Source: an uncultured bacterium (lineage in GTDB: Bacteria > Planctomycetota > UBA8108). Taken from it: DNA of 5,734 nucleotides. Shown one piece after another: positions 1 through 5,734 of this stretch. The notes under the pieces were generated by a model. The model was given only the letters and a program-made list of their open reading frames with translations, was not told where the DNA came from and did no database searches. Numbering within the stretch: the stretch's first letter is position 1; every line of letters starts with the position of its first letter. The DNA lies in the NCBI GenBank assembly GCA_913050545.1, contig CAJWZY010000157.1, positions 1 to 5,734 of the forward strand. The letters are read 5' to 3'. The translations under genes and the position numbers were made by a program.

Positions 1-2
1 TT

Positions 3-428
3 CGGAGACTTGAGGAGCTCTCCATAGAGCATGAAACCCTCGCACATTCTCCACTACAAACAGTAGCGGAATCGAAATCCTTACTCCCCAAATTGCCAGG
101 GTCTCATATTAAAAACTTATTCCTTCGCGACAAAAAACGCACTTATTTCCTACTGACGGTGCCTCAGGATAGACAAATCAACCTTAAAGTACTTCGAACT
201 GTGATCGCCGCGAGAGGGACACTTTCATTTGGTTCCGCGGAGGCACTAATGGAGCTGCTCGGCGTAAAACCCGGGGCCGTAACACCATTTAGCGTAATCA
301 ACGATAAGGAAAACAGGGTGTCCGCGTTCCTTGATGAGGATCTCACTAAGACCCCAATTATCAACGCGCACCCACTGCGGAATGATATGACAACCTCTTT
401 GGGTATCAATGATCTTCTCAAGTTCATC
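3..428 (+). other. ProX/YbaK-type prolyl-tRNA deacylase segment, truncated at both ends
   Basis: These 142 codons read as the trans-editing domain that hydrolyses mischarged Ala-tRNA(Pro) (ProXp-ala/PrdX, the INS-like YbaK fold). The segment starts with RRLEELSIEHETLAHSPLQT, which matches the usual N-terminal helix and the 'EH..' strand. KNLFLRDKK (about 114-140) carries the conserved lysine. PGAVTPF (about 270-290) gives the family's GxxxP loop, followed by VIND and the INAHPL...TTSLGINDLLKFI ending. Compared with the usual length of about 160 residues, only a few N-terminal residues and the last ten or so C-terminal residues ('EATGH' region) are missing. GC is about 47% over 1-420, with frequent AAA, CTA, TTA and ACA codons. 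The next 180 bases are about 60% GC, so this segment looks foreign to the rest of the window. The family assignment is from motif recognition; substrate specificity is inferred. Confidence 0.85.
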
Positions 429-2234
429 AAGGGGCCTGATTTCCCCACGGGTGGCCAGATCCTCAATACCCGGCGGGAGATCAGCGAGATCTACCGCGAT
501 GGGCACGGCTCGGTCAAGGTGCGTGGCGAGTACAAGCTCGAGGGCGGCTCTCGCAAGCCGCAGATCGTTATCACCTCGATACCCTACATGGTTCAGAAGG
601 ATGTGCTGGTGAGGTCGATCGGAGAGTTGATCGGGGCCCGCAAGATCCCCCAGATCAACGATGTCAGGGACGAATCGACCACGGATATCCGTGTCGTCCT
701 GGAGATGAAGCAGAATGCCGATCCCGATGTGGTGATGGCCTACCTGTTCAAGAACACCAACCTGCAGAACAACTTCAACGTCAACCTGACCTGCCTGGTT
801 CCTTCCTCAGAAGAAGACCCGGACCGCTGCAAGCCGGCCCGTCTCGACCTGCGCCAGGTTCTTCTTCACTTTATCCGTTTCCGCTACAGGGTTGTGGTTC
901 GGAGGCTTGAGCATGACCTGCGCCTGCTGAGGGAGCGCATCCACATCCTCGAGGGATTCAAGAAGATCTTCAATGCCCTCGATACAGCTATCAAGATCAT
1001 CCGTAACTCCAATGGCCGGGAGGACGCGGCCAAGAAGCTCAAGAAGAGGTTCAGGCTGGATGACATCCAGGTGAATGCAATTCTTGACCTGAGGCTCTAC
1101 AAGCTTGCCAAGCTGGAGATCAAGGCGATCCTCGATGAGCTGCGTGACAAGAAGCAGCGTGCCCGGGAGATCGAGAAGATCCTGAAGAGCGATGCCCGGC
1201 TGTGGACTATCGTGCGCAAGGAGATTGCCGAGGTGCGCAAGAGCTTCACCGATGAGCGCCGTACAAAGATTGGCGGCAAGGGCGCGCGTGAAACGGAGTA
1301 CAGCGAGGAGGCCTTCATCGTAAATGAAGACGCCATCGTTCTGCTGTCAAGGGATGGCTGGGTGAAGCGCATGGGGCGAATCACCGACCTGGAGAAGGTC
1401 AGGCTGCGCCAGGGTGATGAGCTTTTGTCGGTTGTGGGTGGCAACACCCGGGATCTCGTTGTCTTCTTCAGTAATCTCGGTTCAGCCTATACGATCCGCA
1501 TCAATGACCTGCCGGCCTCGACCGGCTATGGAGATCCCGTGCAGGGTATCTTCAAGTTTCGCGATGGAGAGAGGGCCATCGGGGCGATGTCACTCGACCC
1601 GAGGTCCCTCACCGACGTTGGCTCTGTGGATGACACCTCCGTCAAGCCGCCCCTGAACCATCTTCTCGCGGTAAGCTCAGGTGGCTATGCGCTCCGGTGC
1701 TCACTCGCCGCATTCACCGAGCCCTCCACCCGCACCGGCAGGAAGTTTATGCGGGTACGAGGCGAGGAAGAGGTGGTTGGGATTCATATCGTGCAGGGGA
1801 AGAAAGAGGTCGTGATGGTGGCCAGCCAGGAAGGGCGTGTCACTCTCTTTAAATCAAAAGACGTGAAATTCCTGACGGGTCCCGGGCGGGGGGTGCTCGG
1901 GCTCAAGCTCGGTGCCAATGATCGCCTGATTGCAAGTGCCATCAGCAACCGGCCCAGTGACCGCCTGCGGGTATTTACCACCAAGGGGGCCAAGATTGAT
2001 ATCTCGACCAGGAAATACAAGGTCTCCGGGCGCGGCGGTAAGGGGATCGAGGTGATCAAGCGCGGCGGGCTCTCTGGCTCCGCGATCGGCGAGCACGAGA
2101 TACCTGTCTTTGATGAGAACGGGGATTCCCCAGGGGCGAAAAGCCCGGCAAAGAAAAGGACGAAGAAACCAGCAAAGAAGAAGGCCGGTGGCGGGAAACG
2201 CAGGAAGGCTTCAAAGAAGGCGCGAAAGAAATAA
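3..2234 (+). CDS. parC: DNA topoisomerase IV subunit A (ParC/GyrA family), N-terminal third replaced by a ProX/YbaK domain; 5' partial
   Basis: From about position 426 the protein is a ParC/GyrA subunit, the DNA-cleaving half of a type II topoisomerase. It enters at GPDFPTGGQIL and continues through the end of the breakage-reunion region. The coiled-coil and C-gate helices follow, with the signature QVNAILDLRLYKLAKLE at about 1071-1121. A six-bladed-type beta-pinwheel domain runs from about 1310 to 2090, and a Lys/Arg-rich tail ends at TAA 2232-2234. The first two-thirds of the cleavage domain, including the winged helix and catalytic Tyr, is absent. In its place is an in-frame ProX/YbaK domain. 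The frame is open to the left edge, so the true start lies outside the window; a TTG at 93 falls inside the ProX domain and is not credible. As written the product could not cleave DNA. The ParE-like partner 65 bases downstream and the lack of a canonical GyrA box in the first blade favour ParC over GyrA, but gyrA is not excluded. The family is certain; the fusion is probably not a natural gene. Confidence 0.9.
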   Translation, partial: RRLEELSIEHETLAHSPLQTVAESKSLLPKLPGSHIKNLFLRDKKRTYFLLTVPQDRQINLKVLRTVIAARGTLSFGSAEALMELLGVKPGAVTPFSVINDKENRVSAFLDEDLTKTPIINAHPLRNDMTTSLGINDLLKFIKGPDFPTGGQILNTRREISEIYRDGHGSVKVRGEYKLEGGSRKPQIVITSIPYMVQKDVLVRSIGELIGARKIPQINDVRDESTTDIRVVLEMKQNADPDVVMAYLFKNTNLQNNFNVNLTCLVPSSEEDPDRCKPARLDLRQVLLHFIRFRYRVVVRRLEHDLRLLRERIHILEGFKKIFNALDTAIKIIRNSNGREDAAKKLKKRFRLDDIQVNAILDLRLYKLAKLEIKAILDELRDKKQRAREIEKILKSDARLWTIVRKEIAEVRKSFTDERRTKIGGKGARETEYSEEAFIVNEDAIVLLSRDGWVKRMGRITDLEKVRLRQGDELLSVVGGNTRDLVVFFSNLGSAYTIRINDLPASTGYGDPVQGIFKFRDGERAIGAMSLDPRSLTDVGSVDDTSVKPPLNHLLAVSSGGYALRCSLAAFTEPSTRTGRKFMRVRGEEEVVGIHIVQGKKEVVMVASQEGRVTLFKSKDVKFLTGPGRGVLGLKLGANDRLIASAISNRPSDRLRVFTTKGAKIDISTRKYKVSGRGGKGIEVIKRGGLSGSAIGEHEIPVFDENGDSPGAKSPAKKRTKKPAKKKAGGGKRRKASKKARKK
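405..432 (+). other. Chimeric junction between ProX and ParC coding sequence
   Basis: The peptide switches from ProX (TTSLGIN) to ParC (KGPDFPTGG) across the codons for DLLKFI at 411-428. Both families commonly have a peptide like this at the corresponding place: near the C-terminus of ProX, and just before GPDFPTGG in ParC/GyrA. A shared stretch of about 18 bases in the same frame would join the two genes without a frameshift, and base composition changes at the same point. This is what a k-mer-driven misassembly, an amplification chimera or a microhomology deletion would leave. Confidence 0.75.
2145..2231 (+). other. Lys/Arg-rich C-terminal tail of ParC
   Basis: The last 29 codons of the ParC frame encode 13 Lys and 4 Arg with Pro, Ala, Gly and Ser and no acidic residue, in PAKK-like steps similar to histone H1 tails. 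The tail follows the end of the pinwheel domain and a short acidic linker (FDENGD). Such tails usually bind DNA non-specifically; that role here is inferred. Confidence 0.8.
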
Positions 2235-2299
2235 GGAATTGCTGAGCCGGGGGTGAGCCGTAGCGAGGCTCTCGCCGGGCAGGGAGGCAGAAGAAGAGC
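2235..2299 (+). other. parC-parE spacer with a weak imperfect hairpin
   Basis: This 65-base gap contains GAGCC (2255-2259) and GGCTC (2267-2271), which can pair around a 7-base loop. A competing, slightly longer pairing is GGTGAG (2252-2257) with CTCGCC (2271-2276). TGAGCCG occurs twice (2243-2249 and 2254-2260). No T-run follows, so this is not a Rho-independent terminator, and cotranscription of parC and parE is likely. No promoter was recognised. Confidence 0.3.
2281..2287 (+). promoter_or_regulatory. Ribosome binding site for parE
   Basis: AGGGAGG lies 12 bases before the ATG at 2300, slightly farther than optimal, with a purine-rich stretch between. An in-frame TAG at 2261-2263 and the absence of another ATG in between fix the start. 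This supports the basic N-terminal extension being translated. Confidence 0.6.
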
Positions 2300-2431
2300 A
2301 TGGCACCAACAGCTGCTGCCGGTAAAAAGAAGGCGCAAAAGAAGAAGGCCAAGGCCAAGGCGAAAAATAAGCCGGGCAGGAAAACAGCCGCTGCCAGGAA
2401 AGCCGCGGGCAAATCCTCCGGCAAGGGAGCC
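2300..2431 (+). other. Lys/Ala-rich N-terminal extension of ParE
   Basis: The first 44 codons encode 14 Lys, 14 Ala and 2 Arg with Gly, Pro, Ser and Thr, and no Asp or Glu, before the conserved ATPase core begins. The coding strand is strongly purine-rich, with AAGGCC steps at 2345-2361. A 13-base exact repeat (AAAGAAGAAGGCC) is shared with the ParC tail, at 2174-2186 and 2338-2350. A DNA-binding tail is the likely role, by analogy with H1-like tails. Confidence 0.75.
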
Positions 2432-4327
2432 TATAGCGCCAAGGACATCAGCGTACTCAAGGGGCTCGAGCCGGTGCGCATGCGTCCTGCGATGTACATC
2501 GGCGGGATCGATAAGAACGGTCTTCATCACCTTGTCTGGGAGATTGTCGACAATGCGATTGACGAGGTGATCAACGGTCACGCAACCACCGTCGATGTTG
2601 TCCTCGACAAGGACTCCGCAGGAATCGAGGTCAGCGACAATGGCCGGGGGATTCCTGTCGACAAGCATCCGGAGACCAAGCGGCCTGCCCTCGAGACAAT
2701 CCTGACCACTCTTCATGCCGGTGGAAAATTTGATTCCGGGAACTACATTCACTCCGGTGGCCTGCACGGCGTGGGCTCCTCGGTGGTCAACGCCCTCAGC
2801 AAGGAGATGACAGCCCGGGTGAAACGCCAGGGCAAGGAATACGAGCAGCGCTACTCGCGTGGTAAGCCCAAGGGCGACATGAAGCTTGTCAGGAAGGTCA
2901 AGGGCCGTGGAACGACGATACATTTCAAGCCCGACCCCGATATCTTCCGTTCCACCAAGTTCGACACCAAGAGGATCCATGAAACTCTCGAGGCGCGGGC
3001 CTACCTGCACAAGGGGCTCAAGATCATCTACAGGGACCGTTCCAAGGGCAGCTCGGAGACCTTCGAGTTCGAGGAGGGGATCAAGGCGTATCTCGATAAG
3101 CTCGTTAAGGAACGGGGTTTCAAGGCGACGCATGATTTCATGTTCTACCAGCTCAGTGAGAAAGAGCCTCGCATGGAGGTCGCCCTGCAGTGGACAGATG
3201 AGCCGGGTGAGTATATCCGGTCCTATGTCAACGGGGTCTATACCCGAGATGGCGGAACGCATGAGCAGGGGCTCAGGACAGGCGTTGTCCGGGCGGTGCG
3301 GAACTATATTGATATCCACGACCTGCAGCCCCGCGGTGTTCGGCTGACGCCGGATGACCTGCGCGAGGGCTTGAGCGCGGTATTGTCAGTCTATCATCTC
3401 GATCCGCAGTTCCAGGGCCAGACCAAGGAGAAGCTCAACAACCCGGAGGTAAATGCCCTGGTGGCGAGTGTTGTGGGGACCAACCTTGAGCTCTACTTCA
3501 ATTCGAATCCGACCACCGCCAAGGCGGTCGTGGCACGGGCGGTCCTCGCATCCAAAGCGCGCAGAGCCTCCCGGGACGCTGTGCTCCAGGTCAAGCGCAA
3601 GACAGCTGTCTCTCACAGGCTGAATCTTCCGGGCAAGCTGGCCGACTGCGAGAGCACGCGTCCGGCTAAGAGTGAGCTCTTTATCGTCGAGGGTGATTCA
3701 GCCGGCGGGTCTGCAAAGCAGGCTCGCGAGCGAAAAACCCAGGCCATCCTCCCGCTTCGCGGGAAGGTGCTGAATACCGAGCAGGCGACCCTTTCGAAGG
3801 TGATGGACAACAAGGAGCTGTCCGACATGCTCTCGGCTCTCGGTTGCGGCATGGGGGCCAGCTTCAACATCTCCCAGCTTCGCTACCACAAGATCATCAT
3901 CCTCACAGATGCCGACTCAGACGGCCACCACATCATGACCCTCCTGTTGACCTTCTTCTACCGCTACCTGCCGGACCTGATCAAGGAGGGCTATATCTAC
4001 CTGGGTATGCCGCCACTCTACAGGATTGACCATCGAGGCAAGAAGTACTGGGCCTGGTCCGACGAGGAGAAGGCAGCCGTCATCGATGGCTTCCAGGGCG
4101 GGGTGAGCGAAGATGCCGTCACTCGTTTCAAGGGACTCGGGGAGATGAGCCCCCCGCAGCTCAAGGAGACGGCCATGTCGCCTCAGAGTCGAAGCCTGCA
4201 GCGGGTGTTTATAGATGACCCCCTGGAAACCGAGCAGGTCATCAGCGACCTGATGGGGAAGGATGCCGCCGCCCGCTACAAGTTTGTCATGGAGAAGGCG
4301 GACGAAGCCGACGACGTGGACCACTGA
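2300..4327 (+). CDS. parE: DNA topoisomerase IV subunit B (ParE/GyrB family), with Lys/Ala-rich N-terminal extension
   Basis: This is the ATPase subunit of a type II topoisomerase; it drives strand passage with the ParC subunit encoded just upstream. All hallmarks are present in the 675 residues. The GHKL ATP site has EIVDNAIDE (81-89; Glu81 and Asn85), DNGRGIP (113-119) and GLHGVGS (154-160). The transducer QTK loop is at 374-376. The TOPRIM domain has EGDSAGG (464-470) and DADSDGHH (537-544), whose acidic residues bind Mg2+. RFKGLGEM (609-616) lies in the C-terminal region. The core starts at about residue 45 (YSAKDISVLKGLEPVRMRPAMYIG region) and is about 630 residues long, as in ParE, with no large GyrB-type insert. 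Residues 1-44 contain 14 Lys and 14 Ala and no acidic residue. The gene starts at ATG 2300 behind AGGGAGG and ends at TGA 4325-4327. It is complete and looks functional. A GyrB identity is not fully excluded, since short GyrBs have the same architecture. Confidence 0.95.
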   Translation: MAPTAAAGKKKAQKKKAKAKAKNKPGRKTAAARKAAGKSSGKGAYSAKDISVLKGLEPVRMRPAMYIGGIDKNGLHHLVWEIVDNAIDEVINGHATTVDVVLDKDSAGIEVSDNGRGIPVDKHPETKRPALETILTTLHAGGKFDSGNYIHSGGLHGVGSSVVNALSKEMTARVKRQGKEYEQRYSRGKPKGDMKLVRKVKGRGTTIHFKPDPDIFRSTKFDTKRIHETLEARAYLHKGLKIIYRDRSKGSSETFEFEEGIKAYLDKLVKERGFKATHDFMFYQLSEKEPRMEVALQWTDEPGEYIRSYVNGVYTRDGGTHEQGLRTGVVRAVRNYIDIHDLQPRGVRLTPDDLREGLSAVLSVYHLDPQFQGQTKEKLNNPEVNALVASVVGTNLELYFNSNPTTAKAVVARAVLASKARRASRDAVLQVKRKTAVSHRLNLPGKLADCESTRPAKSELFIVEGDSAGGSAKQARERKTQAILPLRGKVLNTEQATLSKVMDNKELSDMLSALGCGMGASFNISQLRYHKIIILTDADSDGHHIMTLLLTFFYRYLPDLIKEGYIYLGMPPLYRIDHRGKKYWAWSDEEKAAVIDGFQGGVSEDAVTRFKGLGEMSPPQLKETAMSPQSRSLQRVFIDDPLETEQVISDLMGKDAAARYKFVMEKADEADDVDH

Positions 4328-4421
4328 GTCGACCGGCTTCCAATATCCTTTGCTCCCCCGGCAGCATTGGCTAAGATCGGGGCGTCTGCATTGTCTTGTA
4401 CGCCCGGGAGAAGCCTGACCC
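4328..4421 (+). other. parE-ligase intergenic gap with a small hairpin
   Basis: This 94-base gap holds one clear inverted repeat: GGGCGT at 4380-4385 and ACGCCC at 4400-4405, a 6-bp stem with a 14-base loop. It ends directly against the GGGAG ribosome binding site. No T-run follows, so it is a poor terminator. It could affect access to the ribosome binding site, but it may be chance in GC-rich DNA. No promoter was recognised. Confidence 0.3.
4406..4410 (+). promoter_or_regulatory. Probable ribosome binding site for the ligase TTG start
   Basis: GGGAG (within GGGAGAAG) lies 11 bases before TTG 4422. An in-frame TGA at 4416-4418 sits between them, so the start cannot be farther upstream. The competing start is ATG 4467, with a weaker GGGA at 4457-4460. 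Confidence 0.5.
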
Positions 4422-5734
4422 TTGAGTGTCCTGAAAAACCTTTTCGAGAGCCTGCCGGGATTTGAGATGAAGCTCGAATCCTATGACCGCAGGGGGAAGG
4501 TCATCTCCGAGGCCACCGGCGGGGATGTTTTTGACGCGGTTCAGCGCTACCGTGAGCTCCTGCCGGTGCGGGATGAGCACCAGAGGGTCGGACTGCTCTT
4601 TCGAAGCGAAGAGACGATCGAGTTTCTCGTCGCCATGTTTGCGGCCATCTCCAGGGGCTTGACGGTTGTTCCGCTCTATCCAAACTGGGATGGCCCCACC
4701 CAGCTGAGCTACCTGCAAAGATACGGGGTACGGGTCCTGGCGGTGGGGGATGGCTTCCTGGAGAGAACCGAGGGCTGGGGAGAAAGCCTCGACAAGGTTG
4801 TCAACGTTTCCCTCGAGCCCGGGAAAATGCCTGCAGGGACAGGAGAGCTGGATCCAGCCGGGATCTTTCCTCCCGGTATGGACGGAGACCATCCGGTCGC
4901 CTGGATCTTTACATCAGGCACCTCCGGGGGGATGGCCAAGTGCACCGAGATCACCCTCTCGAATATGGATGCCGCGATCGAGAACATCCGCGACCTGGAT
5001 TTCCTGCGCGAGGGGATGGTGGCACATTGCCCGCTGTCGGCCAGCCACATCTTCGCCTTCGTGGTGATGACGGCGTTTGTTGCCCTGAAACCGCGGCGGG
5101 TACTTTTCTCAGACATTCAGTACCTCGCCCGGCTGCCAGAGGAGAAGACCGGGAAGGTCGATGCCATCATCCTGGTGCCGATCGTGATCAACCGGATTCG
5201 CAGTGGATTCTATGACCGCCTCTGCACTGATTTCAGCCAGGGCAAGGTTCCTCCCGAGCTGAAAAAGCTTGCCCGCATCCCTCTCGGTATCCGGGGGTGC
5301 CTGAAGCGGATCTGCCGCAGGGCGGAAGAAGGCGTGATTGACCGCGAGGCCGGGCGGTTCAGGGGCTGGCTGGGGCTTCCTTTTATCCTGTTGGCGAGAT
5401 GGGTCTTTGGTCGAATGGTTCGCAGTCGGCTTGGCTCGGCCGAGTTTATGGTCATGGGTGGGGCGCGCCCGAACCTCCAGGCGATGGCCTTTTTCGAGGT
5501 CATGGGGATTCGCGTATTGCAGGGCTGGGGCATGACCGAGACCACCGGGCCGGTTTCGGTCTCCCGTCTCGGTGACCGGCGCAATGGAGCGCTCGGCACC
5601 TGCGGTGAGCTCTTTCTCGGAATCCGGGGGAAGATAGAGGGGGAGGAGCTGATTGTTGAGGGGACCCAGATCGCCAGGGGATATGTTGAGCCGGATGGAA
5701 CCCTTGTTCCTTTTGATGGCGTGATAAAAACCGG
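4422..5734 (+). CDS. AMP-forming acyl ligase (acyl-CoA synthetase-like, ANL superfamily), 3' partial
   Basis: The protein belongs to the AMP-binding (ANL) superfamily, which activates a carboxylate with ATP to an acyl-adenylate and usually passes it to CoA. The 437 visible residues (counted from TTG 4422) show the motifs in order. An N-terminal region has VGLLFRSEETIEFLVAMFAA and VVPLYPNW. The A3 phosphate loop FTSGTSGGMAK is at 163-173. An A4-like PLSASHIFAF lies near 205, a GGARPN segment precedes the adenine pocket, and the A5 motif GWGMTETTG is at 368-376. Near residue 315 is a hydrophobic/basic stretch (LGLPFILLARWVFGRMVRSR) of the kind seen in long-chain enzymes. The window ends in VIKTG, inside the A7 TGD motif, so the hinge and C-terminal domain are missing. 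The phosphate loop is unusual: Ala-Lys-Cys replaces the common Pro-Lys-Gly. The substrate cannot be read from the sequence; a long-chain fatty acid is a plausible guess. The start is TTG 4422, or ATG 4467 (15 residues shorter). There is no evident functional link to parC/parE. Confidence 0.88.
   Translation, partial: MSVLKNLFESLPGFEMKLESYDRRGKVISEATGGDVFDAVQRYRELLPVRDEHQRVGLLFRSEETIEFLVAMFAAISRGLTVVPLYPNWDGPTQLSYLQRYGVRVLAVGDGFLERTEGWGESLDKVVNVSLEPGKMPAGTGELDPAGIFPPGMDGDHPVAWIFTSGTSGGMAKCTEITLSNMDAAIENIRDLDFLREGMVAHCPLSASHIFAFVVMTAFVALKPRRVLFSDIQYLARLPEEKTGKVDAIILVPIVINRIRSGFYDRLCTDFSQGKVPPELKKLARIPLGIRGCLKRICRRAEEGVIDREAGRFRGWLGLPFILLARWVFGRMVRSRLGSAEFMVMGGARPNLQAMAFFEVMGIRVLQGWGMTETTGPVSVSRLGDRRNGALGTCGELFLGIRGKIEGEELIVEGTQIARGYVEPDGTLVPFDGVIKT

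Noticed and set aside
93..95. TTG as the start codon of the first gene
   Set aside because: The same frame continues upstream with recognisable ProX sequence to the window edge, and no Shine-Dalgarno-like sequence precedes 93.
2235..2299. Rho-independent terminator after parC
   Set aside because: The inverted repeats are short and imperfect, and no T-run follows. The tight spacing to parE suggests read-through.
1784..3319. A 511-codon open frame on the minus strand across the end of parC and the start of parE
   Set aside because: It lies opposite two clearly conserved genes and spans their spacer. Its Phe/Leu-rich stretches are the reverse complement of the Lys codons in the tails, and no protein family is recognisable. 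It is a GC-rich shadow.
2886..3347. A 153-codon + strand frame inside parE
   Set aside because: It overlaps the conserved ParE transducer domain in another frame, is Ser/Arg-rich in the way shifted GC-rich frames are, and shows no family motif.
4371..5116. Two minus-strand open frames opposite the ligase gene (4371-4892 and 4709-5116)
   Set aside because: The + strand here encodes a clear AMP-binding enzyme with ordered motifs; the antisense products show no recognisable domain.
1..5734. A new multi-gene system, mobile element, CRISPR array or RNA gene
   Set aside because: All coding space is taken by a topoisomerase pair, a ProX fragment and an acyl ligase. No terminal inverted repeats, spaced repeats, transposase motifs or tRNA/rRNA-like sequence were seen.

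Overview
The window comes from a moderately GC-rich bacterium (about 60% GC by hand count just after the junction described below). It holds a type II topoisomerase gene pair, a ParC/GyrA-family subunit followed by a ParE/GyrB-family subunit, and then the first part of an AMP-forming acyl ligase gene. All three genes are on the + strand with short gaps. Sequence alone does not give the phylum. The parC-parE order, the DADSDGHHI form of the TOPRIM motif and the long Lys/Ala-rich tails would fit a deltaproteobacterial, myxobacterial or similar Gram-negative lineage, but this is a guess.

Positions 1 to about 428 do not look like topoisomerase. They encode nearly all of a ProX/YbaK-type prolyl-tRNA deacylase domain, open to the left edge of the window, with about 47% GC and AT-ending codons. 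At about 411-428 the frame runs without interruption into ParC/GyrA at the conserved GPDFPTGG segment. The ParC part has therefore lost its N-terminal third, including the winged-helix domain and the catalytic tyrosine. The switch falls on a DLLKFI peptide that both families have at this point, and composition changes there too. The simplest reading is a chimeric join, either an assembly or amplification artefact or a microhomology rearrangement, rather than an evolved fusion.

From about 430 to 2234 lies the rest of ParC: the end of the cleavage/tower region, the coiled-coil and dimer gate, the beta-pinwheel C-terminal domain and a Lys/Arg tail. After 65 bases comes parE (2300-4327), complete, with an intact GHKL ATPase, transducer and TOPRIM domain, behind a Lys/Ala-rich N-terminal extension. 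In the intact genome the two products would form the A2B2 topoisomerase IV (or gyrase) tetramer. A 94-base gap, with a small hairpin next to a ribosome binding site, leads to the ligase (4422 to the right edge), which is cut off inside its TGD motif.

I found no RNA gene, mobile element, CRISPR array or new multi-gene system. The points most worth a second look are the ProX-ParC junction and the paired lysine-rich tails on the two topoisomerase subunits.
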